A stretch of 64,000 bases of DNA from Peptoniphilus sp. KCTC 25270. GTDB taxonomy: Bacteria; Bacillota; Clostridia; Tissierellales; Peptoniphilaceae. Positions 47,775 to 55,807 of this stretch are shown piece after piece. Both the position numbers and the translations under genes were made by a program. How positions within the stretch are numbered: the stretch's first letter is position 1; each line of letters starts with the position of its first letter. The notes under the pieces are model-generated. The model saw only the letters and a list, made by a program, of their open reading frames with translations. It made no database searches and had not been told where the DNA came from. The stretch spans positions 372,001 to 436,000 of the forward strand of contig NZ_JAJMZJ010000001.1 in assembly GCF_021012875.1 (NCBI RefSeq). The letters run 5' to 3'.

Positions 47775-49571
47775 ATGAAAGAAAGACAAAAAGAATTAAA
47801 AGATAGACTACTCGTTTTGCAAGGAGCGTTAATTTTACCCATTCTTTTGTATCAAAGTTTTTCCAATATTCTTACTGGCGGCATATTGCTATTTACTTTC
47901 TGGATAACCCTTATAGGATATGAAATGGTGGGAGAATATTTTCAATCCAAAACATATCCAGGGCCATTTCTAGTAGAGCAATGGAAACGATGGGTTCGTC
48001 CTGTCTTGCCCGTATTATGCATTTCTGCACTATTCCAAGGAATCTTTTTTTGGGATACTTTTCCTCTGTTTCGAGGAGAAGGACTCTCTGGATTTTTTAT
48101 GGTTCAAAACGGGTTCCAAGTTTTTGGTGGCCTTAGCTATTTGAAACAAAATGTAACCACTTTGGTTTCGCATTTATGGTTTCCTTCTTTGGTATTTCAA
48201 TTGCTTATTTTATGGTCTTTGTTTTTATTCGGGAAAAAAACAAAACAAAAACAAATCAACGTCCTTTTTTTCCAACTGGTAATCATGGTATTATCGGTGA
48301 TTATATTGATGATTTCTTACTTTTTTGTAGGAGAAAAAATGTCACTATTTATGCGCGTTGACACACAAATATTTGCCTTTTCTTGGGGCGTTATTTTAGG
48401 CGCTTATGGATATTTACAAAGAAATAAAGAATTCGGAAATGTATTGGATATGATTGCCGGTACTTTGATTGCGTTATTTTTGTTTACTTTGTTCATATTA
48501 AATGGAAATCATTCGGTTCATTTTTTCTTGTCTATATTGGTAATTTTCTTAAATGGAATTTTATTGTTTAGCATTGTAAAAGAAAAAAATCTGATTGCGA
48601 ATGTTATTACCATGGAATGGGTAATGTCTTTGGGGAAAAGAGCTTATCTTTTGTTTTTATGGAGTTATCCTGTCAAAATACTTGTGGAAAAAATTCCTTT
48701 TCTTGCATCTGTATCAAATATAGTTGGGGTAATTTTATCTCTCCTTCTTACTTTTTTTGTGGTAGAGGTTATATATCGGTTGAGCATTCGTTCAAAGGGC
48801 AGAATCTATTTGGTTTTGGCTATCCTTTTTATAGGAATGCAAGGATATAGTTTTGCTACACAAAAACCTATGGCAAGGGGAAAAGAAACAGCACCTATAA
48901 AACAATCCAACACTTCTGAGAAGAAAGAAGAAGAACAAGAAGATTTAATCGAAGAAATCGAACCTTATCAGATTCCAAAGGAAATCGAAGCCTCTGTTGA
49001 ACAAATCAATGCGAGACAACCCAATTACCGATTAAATCTGTTGGACATGGAAAATTTGAGTAAACAAGTGGGCGTATTTATTGGAGACGATTCTTTGGTT
49101 CAAAATGAAGCGGAATACAAATACTACATGCCAAAGATGATTTATAACGGGAAAAATGGCCGACAATTTTATGAAATTGTGGACTTAGTAAAAAATACTG
49201 CAGATAACATGGCGGAGGACAATACGCCTATAGTATTGCATTTAGGAGAAAATTCAGATTTTGATATTTCTACTTTACAAGAAATAGTAAAAGTGGCCGA
49301 CGGGCAGAGAATTCTTTTGGTAAATATTGTTTCTGACAATCCTTGGGTAGATTCTTTCAATCAAAAATTAGAAACCGTAGCCAATCAAAATCAAAATGTA
49401 TTTTTGGTAGACTGGTATTCTTTGGCAAACTCCCAAGGGGATTTATTTGATTCAGAAACAGGAGAAACCAAGGAGTCAGGGAAGCGGATGAAAGCACAGA
49501 TGATCGGAAAAATGATTCTGGCATCCAGTATAGAACCAAAAGAAGAAACGGGGAAAAAGATAAAGGAGTGA
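47775..49571 (+). CDS. OatA-like two-domain acyltransferase, catalytic residues missing
   Basis: 598 aa. The N-terminal ~370 residues resemble the acyltransferase_3 domain with about ten membrane helices, and the C-terminal ~200 an SGNH-like extracellular domain, the layout of peptidoglycan O-acetyltransferase OatA. In helix 1 the conserved GLRA..YH becomes VLQG..YQ (Gln16 for Arg, Gln27 for the catalytic His). In the SGNH domain GDSV becomes GDDSL (437-441), and the DGxH block becomes DSETGET near 559 without His. Inference: an inactive paralogue or regulator of wall acetylation. AGGAAG before ATG; five bp before the peptidase gene. Confidence 0.75.
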   Translation: MKERQKELKDRLLVLQGALILPILLYQSFSNILTGGILLFTFWITLIGYEMVGEYFQSKTYPGPFLVEQWKRWVRPVLPVLCISALFQGIFFWDTFPLFRGEGLSGFFMVQNGFQVFGGLSYLKQNVTTLVSHLWFPSLVFQLLILWSLFLFGKKTKQKQINVLFFQLVIMVLSVIILMISYFFVGEKMSLFMRVDTQIFAFSWGVILGAYGYLQRNKEFGNVLDMIAGTLIALFLFTLFILNGNHSVHFFLSILVIFLNGILLFSIVKEKNLIANVITMEWVMSLGKRAYLLFLWSYPVKILVEKIPFLASVSNIVGVILSLLLTFFVVEVIYRLSIRSKGRIYLVLAILFIGMQGYSFATQKPMARGKETAPIKQSNTSEKKEEEQEDLIEEIEPYQIPKEIEASVEQINARQPNYRLNLLDMENLSKQVGVFIGDDSLVQNEAEYKYYMPKMIYNGKNGRQFYEIVDLVKNTADNMAEDNTPIVLHLGENSDFDISTLQEIVKVADGQRILLVNIVSDNPWVDSFNQKLETVANQNQNVFLVDWYSLANSQGDLFDSETGETKESGKRMKAQMIGKMILASSIEPKEETGKKIKE

Positions 49572-49575
49572 GAAA

Positions 49576-50952
49576 ATGAAGCTATCTATGGAAAAAAAAT
49601 CCGTATGGGAGATTATTGACGAAAAAGAAAGGGAACATTTATTTTCCTACAATGAAGAATACAAAGAATTTCTCGACAAAGGAAAGACGGAAAGAGAAGT
49701 TGTAGAATATATTATTGCCAAAGGGAAAGAAGAGGGATATATTTCCTTAGAAGAGGCCATAGAAAAGAAAATTCAAAAGGGAGATAAGATTTATCTAAAC
49801 AATCGAAACAAATCCTGCGCTTTATTTGTTATTGGAGAAGATTTAGAGCAAGGAATGCGAATTGTAGCCTCTCATATTGATTCGCCTCGTTTGGATTTGA
49901 AGGTTCGTCCTCTTTATGAAGATTCTGAAATGGCCTTGTTAAAAACCCATTATTATGGAGGCATTCGCAAATACCAATGGCCAACCATTCCTTTGGCTTT
50001 ACATGGTATTGCCTACGATAAAGAAGGGAACCAAGTAAAAATTGTTATAGGAGAAGAAGAAGGAGACCCCATTTTCTTCATTAATGATTTGCTTCCTCAT
50101 TTAGGAGCGGATCAAAGCAAAAAAACTTTGGCAGAAGGAATTACGGGAGAAATGTTAAATGTGGTAATTGGCCACTCTCCCAAAAAAGGAGAAGAAAAGC
50201 ATTCCATTAAGGAAAAAGTATTGGAATTATTAAACGAAAAGTACAATTTAGTAGAAGAAGACTTTCAAGTGGCAGAGCTTTCCATTGTACCGGCCTTTAA
50301 GGCGAAGGATGTAGGGTTAGATCGTTCCATGGTGGCTGCTTATGGACAAGATGACCGAGTGTGCTCTTTTGCAAACTTAAAAGCAATTTTAGAGGTAGAT
50401 GCACCAAAAGAAACAGCAGTGGCTATTTTTGCGGATAAAGAAGAGATTGGCTCTGTAGGAAATACTTCCATGTCAGCAAAATTCTTTGAAAATGCTGTGG
50501 CAGAAATTGTAAATGCTATGGGGGATTATTCTGAATTGAAAGTACGTCGTGCTTTGGCAAATTCTAAGGTGATTTCAGCGGATGTAACATCGGCTATGGA
50601 TCCAAGCTTCAAAGAAGTAATGGATGAAAAGAATTCTGCTTTTGTAGGCCATGGAATTACCTTAATTAAATATACAGGATCCAGAGGAAAATCTATGACC
50701 AATGATGCCAATGCAGAATTTTTAGTAGAGGTTCGAGAAAGACTCAACAAAGAAAAAGTTGTTTGGCAAACAGGAACCATGGGAAAAGTTGACCAAGGCG
50801 GCGGCGGAACCGTAGCCTATATTTTGGCAGAGTATGGGGCTGAGGTAGTGGATATGGGAACAGCTATGTTGTCCATGCATGCTCCTTATGAATTGGTATC
50901 TAAAGCCGATTCCTATATGACATACAAAGGATATTTGGCTTTTATAAAATAA
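49576..50952 (+). CDS. M18-family aminopeptidase
   Basis: 458 aa cobalt/zinc exopeptidase of the M18 (aspartyl aminopeptidase/APE1) family. Metal and catalytic residues lie in VASHIDSPRLDLK (~96), the central AAYGQDDRVCS (~253), DKEEIGSVGNTSM (~290) and the terminal MHAPYELVSKAD (~437). The core is complete and cytoplasmic. Releases N-terminal residues during peptide use. Four bp after the OatA-like gene, so co-transcribed although functionally unrelated. A terminator follows. Confidence 0.93.
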   Translation: MKLSMEKKSVWEIIDEKEREHLFSYNEEYKEFLDKGKTEREVVEYIIAKGKEEGYISLEEAIEKKIQKGDKIYLNNRNKSCALFVIGEDLEQGMRIVASHIDSPRLDLKVRPLYEDSEMALLKTHYYGGIRKYQWPTIPLALHGIAYDKEGNQVKIVIGEEEGDPIFFINDLLPHLGADQSKKTLAEGITGEMLNVVIGHSPKKGEEKHSIKEKVLELLNEKYNLVEEDFQVAELSIVPAFKAKDVGLDRSMVAAYGQDDRVCSFANLKAILEVDAPKETAVAIFADKEEIGSVGNTSMSAKFFENAVAEIVNAMGDYSELKVRRALANSKVISADVTSAMDPSFKEVMDEKNSAFVGHGITLIKYTGSRGKSMTNDANAEFLVEVRERLNKEKVVWQTGTMGKVDQGGGGTVAYILAEYGAEVVDMGTAMLSMHAPYELVSKADSYMTYKGYLAFIK

Positions 50953-50953
50953 G

Positions 50954-50983
50954 AAAAACACAGCTTAGGCTGTGTTTTTTTTT
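50954..50983 (+). terminator. Aminopeptidase gene terminator
   Basis: 10-bp stem AAAACACAGC / GCTGTGTTTT with TTAG loop and a run of T. Confidence 0.9.
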
Positions 50984-51117
50984 AGAAATGTATTTTAGAG
51001 ATTTTTGGAAAAACTTTAAGTAAGAGAGAAAAGAATAAAAAATTCAGATCTACATCTATAAGTTTCTCTTAGATAGATAAAGCCTTTTCATTTTTATAAA
51101 TTGGTTTGTGAAAATAG

Positions 51118-51159
51118 TAATAAAAAACCTGAAGTCTGTATTTTACAAACTTCAGGTTT
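51118..51159 (-). terminator. tRNA-Leu (left copy) terminator, chromosomal
   Basis: Minus strand 11-bp stem (51149-51159 with 51125-51135) followed by T tract. It lies outside the element, so it is the original terminator of the invaded tRNA gene. Confidence 0.85.
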
Positions 51160-51261
51160 CTTCATGGTGCCGAAGGCGGGACTTGAACCCGCACGGTGTT
51201 GCCACCGCTGGATTTTGAGTCCAGTACGTCTGCCAATTCCATCACTTCGGCGAATCACTAC
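51157..51261. repeat. Left 105-bp direct repeat of the integrated element (att-like)
   Basis: Identical to 57388-57492 over 105 bases. It contains the whole tRNA-Leu(CAA) plus eight bases beyond its CCA end and ten bases before its 5' end. The two copies end at clear mismatches on both sides, which defines the element between them. Confidence 0.93.
51165..51251 (-). tRNA. tRNA-Leu (CAA), left copy
   Basis: 87-nt class II tRNA with CCA encoded. Acceptor GCCGAAG / CTTCGGC, anticodon loop CTCAAAA with anticodon CAA for UUG codons, long variable arm. Its downstream flank is chromosomal (terminator) while its upstream flank belongs to the element. I see no good promoter in 51262-51330, so this copy may be silent or weakly expressed. 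Confidence 0.95.
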
Positions 51262-51486
51262 TAAGATACATATTGAAAGTTAATTACCTTGAACTTGTAC
51301 CCTTAATTGATGATAATTTTACCATCATTCAATATCTTAATCAATACTTTTATGTAAAAACATATAGACGTCAACAGAAAATGTATAAGGGTAGTTTACT
51401 AATACATGATTCAATTTTCTCCTTCTTATTTAACGGTTTACCCTTCACAAAAAATATAGACTAATATTTATATTCTGTATTCCCTA

Positions 51487-51509
51487 AATGGGGTCACGAA
51501 ACGTGACCC
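51487..51509. repeat. Perfect 10-bp hairpin TGGGGTCACG-AAA-CGTGACCCCA
   Basis: Very GC-rich perfect stem in AT-rich DNA, three-base loop, followed by ATATTTCTTT. It could be a plus-strand terminator or a protein-binding site. A related hairpin is at 55808-55834. Confidence 0.75.
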
Positions 51510-51548
51510 CATATTTCTTTATAGAATTAAACTATATAAATTAATTAA

Positions 51549-51586
51549 GAGGATTCGAACCCTTGACTTTTGGTCCGTAGCCAAAC
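51549..51586 (-). pseudogene. tRNA-Arg(ACG) fragment
   Basis: On the minus strand the sequence forms an anticodon arm TTTGG-CTACGGA-CCAAA (anticodon ACG) and continues into a T arm AAGGG-TTCGAAT-CCTCT. The 5' half, D arm and both acceptor strands are absent. It matches the 3' half of Firmicute tRNA-Arg, the part usually used as integration core by tyrosine integrases. Possibly a remnant of an earlier attachment site. Confidence 0.75.
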
Positions 51587-51611
51587 AATTTATTTATTCT
51601 AATTATTCTAA

Positions 51612-51650
51612 ATAAAAAGGGGAATAGAACAAAACTATTCCCCGTATTTT
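51612..51650 (-). terminator. Helicase gene terminator
   Basis: Minus strand 9-bp stem GGGGAATAG / CTATTCCCC with seven-base loop and five T, ~120 bp after the helicase stop. Confidence 0.8.
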
Positions 51651-51716
51651 ATAATATTTATTTTAATCTTATTTATCTTTTATTTATTTTGTGTTTTTTT
51701 TCTGTCACGATTTCTC

Positions 51717-51737
51717 TATATATATAAAGAATTTCAA
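51717..51737. repeat. 21-bp direct repeat, copy A
   Basis: Identical to 55402-55422; similarity extends about 14 bases to the left (GTCACGATTTCTC versus GTTGTGATTTTC). The two copies bracket the helicase, serine recombinase and lipoprotein genes. Confidence 0.8.
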
Positions 51738-51771
51738 CAAAAAATAAACACAAAGTATTGTTTTAATTTAA

Positions 51772-53649
51772 TTACTTAATTTTAACTAAGGTATATATCT
51801 TATTAAATTTCTTTGGATTTTCAAGGTTTCTTAGTTGTTTATCATTAAAGTTATATCCTAATTTATTAAATATTTCATTTACTTTTTTTATTTGTTTATA
51901 AGGGAAATTTATATCTTCTAATAAATTATTAAATTGTTCTTTAGATAATTCTAGGTTTATAAAGTCATCAATAGATTCTTCTATAAATTCTATAGCGTTA
52001 TCAATAGCCTGTGTTTGTTTTTCTTTTTTCTTTTTTGCTCTTTTATTATTTTGTTGAATCCTATTCTTTTCTCTTGATATTCTGCTACTGATATCTCTTT
52101 TGTATTTGTTATATCTTTCTAATTCCATTGTATTTATATTTTCCATTGGTAAACCTAAATAGTAGGAAAGCATACTAACATATTCTGTAGGGATATTATA
52201 TTTTCCTTGACCTCTTAAATCATTTAATGACTTTATTTTATGTTCTAATTGTGCTTTTAGAAATGGATTGGTTGGAGGTAAAATTGAGTTATTATTTTTG
52301 TTTTCTCTATTTTTTGCCTCTTGTACTTTTCTTGTGATTTCGTTTGGTGTTGGTTGCATGATAGTAATATTTAATTTATTGTTATATCCTTTCATTTTGG
52401 TTCTAACTCTACCTATCATTTGAACCACTGTGTCATATTCTGCATAATCTATAACTATTCTTTTTACTTTGCTGTCGTTAATATTAAATCCATTATCTAA
52501 AACTTTTGTAGCAACTAAAACATTTGAATCAAAATAATTGTTCTCTAATAGGTTGTTTCTTTGTTTCATATCAACATAATCTTTCCAACTAATAGGTTGT
52601 TGTATTTGTTTTCCGTTATCGTCATAACCTTTATTATCATATAGGGAACATATAAAAGAACCACCATTGATTGTATTGTCTGTTGTCTGTCCTTTTGCTA
52701 AATAAGTCATAAGGACGGCAAACATTTTATCACTAGCAAAATATAAGAACTTATTTTCTTGATTGCTATCTTTGATTTCTTTCGTTAAATACTTTTCTTG
52801 TTCGTATTCTAATAACTTTTGATTGTATAAATTTGTGTCTTTGATATATCTTCTAATATCATGTTTCTTTTTATCTTGAATACTTTTATTTATTTTAGGA
52901 ATGAATTGAATCTGATAATGTTCTTTGTTATGTTCTTTGACGTCAACAATATTATTTTCCATAGGTCGTAATATTTTTAATTTTGTATTTATATTATATT
53001 TTTCTAATTCCGTTTTGTGCATTTCGTTAAAGTATTCCAAACCTTTTAAGAATGTGTCTGGTGTTGCTGTTAAATATATCTTTGTCGCTTTAGGTGTATT
53101 CTTTAATAAGTAGTCATATTCAATTATCGTCCTGTCGTTAAATTCACTATCAGAAGTGAAGTAATGACATTCATCTAATATAAGATATCTTGTGTTGCTG
53201 ATTTTTGTTTTTAGGAATTGTTTACATGAATGAATAATCTCTTTCATTTCCTCAACATTGATATTATTTAATTCTTCATTTTCATCTATATTGGATTCCT
53301 TTAATTCACTTTTTATTTTTTCTCCTTCTAATATTGTATTGATTGCATTTCCTATAGCCTGATAACAATAGGTATAGTTTTTATATAAACCTCTTACAAT
53401 ATCCTCGGGTGTTGTTTCTATTGCTGTTTGTTCTTTTAGTAACGCACGATTAGAAAGGAATACCGTTTGTTCTCCTATTGCATGAGGTAATAAATGATTT
53501 GTCATTAAATTTGTTTTCCCCGAACCTGTAGGGGCAACAATAAGAATATGTTTATATCCTTCTTTTTCTGCTTGAATAATATCTTGTAATACCTTTTCGC
53601 CGTTCATGTAAACGGGGTTATAATTTTCATTATTCGAACTCATGTTCAT
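51772..53649 (-). CDS. SF2 DECH-box helicase of the element
   Basis: 625 aa. Superfamily 2 helicase motifs are complete: Walker A APTGSGKT (39-46), DECH (159-162), motif III TAT (194-196), and motif VI QMIGRVR (410-416) after VLDNGFNI (motif V). Between motifs III and V lies a long, poorly conserved insertion. The C-terminal ~150 residues are Lys/Asn/Glu-rich with a basic coiled-coil (RISREKNRIQQNNKRAKKKK type). No nuclease, methylase or Cas3 HD domain. Role unknown: element replication or anti-phage function are both possible. AAAGGA precedes ATG; transcribed after the serine recombinase gene. Confidence 0.82.
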   Translation of the reverse strand: MNMSSNNENYNPVYMNGEKVLQDIIQAEKEGYKHILIVAPTGSGKTNLMTNHLLPHAIGEQTVFLSNRALLKEQTAIETTPEDIVRGLYKNYTYCYQAIGNAINTILEGEKIKSELKESNIDENEELNNINVEEMKEIIHSCKQFLKTKISNTRYLILDECHYFTSDSEFNDRTIIEYDYLLKNTPKATKIYLTATPDTFLKGLEYFNEMHKTELEKYNINTKLKILRPMENNIVDVKEHNKEHYQIQFIPKINKSIQDKKKHDIRRYIKDTNLYNQKLLEYEQEKYLTKEIKDSNQENKFLYFASDKMFAVLMTYLAKGQTTDNTINGGSFICSLYDNKGYDDNGKQIQQPISWKDYVDMKQRNNLLENNYFDSNVLVATKVLDNGFNINDSKVKRIVIDYAEYDTVVQMIGRVRTKMKGYNNKLNITIMQPTPNEITRKVQEAKNRENKNNNSILPPTNPFLKAQLEHKIKSLNDLRGQGKYNIPTEYVSMLSYYLGLPMENINTMELERYNKYKRDISSRISREKNRIQQNNKRAKKKKEKQTQAIDNAIEFIEESIDDFINLELSKEQFNNLLEDINFPYKQIKKVNEIFNKLGYNFNDKQLRNLENPKKFNKIYTLVKIK

Positions 53650-53701
53650 ATCCTAATTCCTTTCTAATACCTATATGATTCTATAGTGACATCAACAAAA
53701 A

Positions 53702-53725
53702 CCTCTTAGAATCGATTCTGACGTC
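53702..53725. repeat. Palindromic recombination-like site 1
   Basis: Contains the perfect 12-bp palindrome AGAATCGATTCT (53708-53719), flanked by CCTC on the left and ACGTC on the right. Lies between helicase start and serine recombinase stop. An inverted counterpart is at 55671-55694. Confidence 0.75.
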
Positions 53726-53741
53726 TTATATATACATTGTA

Positions 53742-54401
53742 TTACATTCTTTCTTTGTATTCATTCATAATTTTATAGAATGTTCCTCTTTTTAATTCTA
53801 CTAATTTCATAAAGTCGGTTGCTGTTATTTCTTTGTTTTGCCATCTTGGATAATATTCATGAATGAGGTTTTGTTGTTTCTCGGTTAAGGATTCAAAATT
53901 CATTTTAGGACGTCCTAAATGTTTTCCGTTTGCTTTTGCTATCTCAATTCCTTCTCGTTGTCTTTGTCTTATCTTTAATCGTTCCTCTTCTGAAATCGCC
54001 CCTAATACTTCTATTAGAATGTTGTTTATCATTTCCAATATCCATTGAGGGGATTGTTCTCCTGTAAATTCTATTAAGGTAGTAGGAATGTTTAATATCT
54101 TCACTCTAATTTCTTGTTCTTTGAAATATTCTAATTCTTTTTTGATTTCTGTTTTGTTTCTTCCTAATCTATCCAACTCTTTAATAATTAAAGTATCTCC
54201 CTTTCTTAATAAAGAATTACGAAGAACAGAATAATTTTCCCTGTTAAAGTCTTTTCCGCTTGCTTTATCAATAATTATATTTCTTTCCTCTAATTCAATT
54301 TGATTCTGTTTACAATATTCCTTGATTGCTTCTACTTGTCTATCTGTGTTTTGTTCCTTGCTTGATACTCTTACATAAGCGTATGTATAATTGTTATTCA
54401 T
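53742..54401 (-). CDS. Small serine recombinase (resolvase/invertase type)
   Basis: 219 aa. Catalytic domain of the Hin/gamma-delta resolvase group: YVRVSSKEQNTDRQ at 9-22 with nucleophile Ser13, and the arginine-bearing ELDRLGRN near 85-92. A long E helix with IRQRQREGIEIAKANGKHLGRPK is followed by a C-terminal helix-turn-helix (TATDFMKLVELKRGTFYKI). Such enzymes resolve or invert DNA between paired ~26-bp dimer sites. Two related palindromic sites flank this gene together with its lipoprotein neighbour. Strong GGGGGAA site before ATG. Confidence 0.93.
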   Translation of the reverse strand: MNNNYTYAYVRVSSKEQNTDRQVEAIKEYCKQNQIELEERNIIIDKASGKDFNRENYSVLRNSLLRKGDTLIIKELDRLGRNKTEIKKELEYFKEQEIRVKILNIPTTLIEFTGEQSPQWILEMINNILIEVLGAISEEERLKIRQRQREGIEIAKANGKHLGRPKMNFESLTEKQQNLIHEYYPRWQNKEITATDFMKLVELKRGTFYKIMNEYKERM

Positions 54402-54464
54402 TCTGATTCCCCCTTGTTAAGATAGCAATAGTATAACATAAATGTTCGTAAAGGTATATAAATA

Positions 54465-54482
54465 TTTACAGATATTTGTAAA
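54465..54482. promoter_or_regulatory. Palindrome upstream of the serine recombinase gene
   Basis: TTTACA-six bases-TGTAAA, about 65 bp before the recombinase start, with a third related half (TTCGTAAA) at 54445-54452. Possible operator for autoregulation. The binding protein is unknown. Confidence 0.45.
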
Positions 54483-54550
54483 AACTTTTATTAAACTTTA
54501 TGAATACTTTTTGTCAACTTTTTAATTGTAATTTTATTTTATTTTTTATT

Positions 54551-54578
54551 AAAAAAATAAGCGGATTTTACCGCTTAT
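54551..54578 (-). terminator. Element lipoprotein gene terminator
   Basis: Minus strand 8-bp stem ATAAGCGG / CCGCTTAT with six-base loop and seven T. Confidence 0.88.
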
Positions 54579-54581
54579 CAT

Positions 54582-55274
54582 CTAGTTCTCTGTATTTTTA
54601 ATTTTTAATTGCATTGTTTTTAACTTATTGTGTCTATCTCCATTTTCATTTATCTCTGTGAGTATTTTTACCCCATATATTTTACCTTTTGCAAAATGAG
54701 AATCACGATACATTCCATAATCATAATGAGGCAAATGATGAGTTCCATAAATGATAAATTCTTCATTTTGTGTCATAGATATCTCATTGAAATTAGATTC
54801 TTGAGGAAATTCAAAATCTATTATTCCTGTAATATCTTTATTAAGAAGAAGTTCAGTTGTTTTTCTAGGCACTATATCGTCTGTTCTAACAGAGTATTCC
54901 TGTTTTTTATTGTTCTTTAATGTAAATATATAAGACAAAACATCATAATCACTTTCATTCTCAAGCTCCATAGTACCTAAAGTACCTTCAACTAAAGAAG
55001 GGGGTTTTAATCCATTCTTATAGGCATCTTGCAAAGCAATTAATGCCCAACCATTAAAATTATCTTCTTTGCCATCTTTATTGTAATCTCCCTCTATGAC
55101 CATTTTTTTCATACCAACTGATTTAATTACATCTTCATCAAGCCATTCACTTTCACTTATAATTTCCACATCATCTCTTTTTATAAAATCTGATTCAAAT
55201 CCTGTTTCTTCATTATTACATGACGTCATCAACAACAAACTAAATAAGGATAATACGATTCCTATCTTTTTCAT
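54582..55274 (-). CDS. Element-encoded lipoprotein, unknown function
   Basis: 230 aa. Lipobox LMTSC gives lipid-anchored Cys19 after a short hydrophobic signal. A single EF-hand-like calcium loop DYNKDGKED sits near residues 64-72, as in dockerin-like and surface proteins. The remainder is beta-rich with an aromatic/His segment (YGTHHLPHYDYGMY, near 175). I do not recognise a family. Cargo of the element, located on the cell surface. Upstream a TACAAT -10 box is visible near 55331. It could be an exclusion or host-interaction factor, but this is speculation. Confidence 0.78.
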   Translation of the reverse strand: MKKIGIVLSLFSLLLMTSCNNEETGFESDFIKRDDVEIISESEWLDEDVIKSVGMKKMVIEGDYNKDGKEDNFNGWALIALQDAYKNGLKPPSLVEGTLGTMELENESDYDVLSYIFTLKNNKKQEYSVRTDDIVPRKTTELLLNKDITGIIDFEFPQESNFNEISMTQNEEFIIYGTHHLPHYDYGMYRDSHFAKGKIYGVKILTEINENGDRHNKLKTMQLKIKNTEN

Positions 55275-55401
55275 TTTCTTTTTTCCTTTCTTAATTTATT
55301 TAATGTTTAATATTTTCACTTATTGTAACATAAAACGTTTTCTTTATCTAGCTTAGTATGGTTTGTATAATACTTTCTGTTTTTTTAGTTGTGATTTTCT
55401 A

Positions 55402-55422
55402 TATATATATAAAGAATTTCAA
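55402..55422. repeat. 21-bp direct repeat, copy B
   Basis: Identical to copy A at 51717-51737 and in the same orientation. Confidence 0.8.
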
Positions 55423-55670
55423 AAATTTCCGACACTATATTTTTATTAGTGTGTATATATTTATAGGATAATGGATAGAAAAGAATAAATAAATAGGGTA
55501 TAGGTAGGAATTATCAAGGAATGATTGTGTTCTGTTATAATATTATAGAAAAGAAAGGATTTTTAATAAATAAATAGGATAAATATATGGAATAGCATTA
55601 TGACGTCATATAATCAATTCTAAGGAATTTTTGTATATAAGTAATGGAATTAATCGAATAAATAATAAAA

Positions 55671-55694
55671 ACGTCTTAGAATGGATTCTGAGGC
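55671..55694. repeat. Palindromic recombination-like site 2 (inverted to site 1)
   Basis: Core AGAATGGATTCT (55678-55689) flanked by ACGTC on the left and GAGG on the right. The flanks are those of site 1 in reverse, so the two sites are inverted relative to each other. Confidence 0.75.
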
Positions 55695-55807
55695 TTGGTT
55701 TTATGATAAAAGAGTTAAGAAAACATAATTATTTGTTTAAGTCTGTTTTATTTCATCATTTCTGTTTCTTACTTTGGGAATCCATTCAATTGACATCATA
55801 ATATAAG

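Larger units (their letters stand above)
51262..51771. other. Non-coding left end of the element
   Basis: 510 bases without a supported gene. In order: an unsupported plus-strand reading frame (51273-51464, no ribosome site), a strong hairpin (51487-51509), a tRNA-Arg fragment (51549-51586), the helicase terminator, and one copy of a 21-bp direct repeat (51717-51737). Confidence 0.7.

Noticed and set aside
51101-51283. 60-aa open frame across the left tRNA-Leu on the plus strand
   Set aside because: It is a translation of the antisense tRNA sequence, a known artefact of tRNA-Leu regions, with no ribosome site.
51273-51464. 63-aa plus-strand frame at the left end of the element
   Set aside because: TTG start without ribosome site, AT-rich chance frame, opposite to all element genes. 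Kept only as part of the non-coding description.
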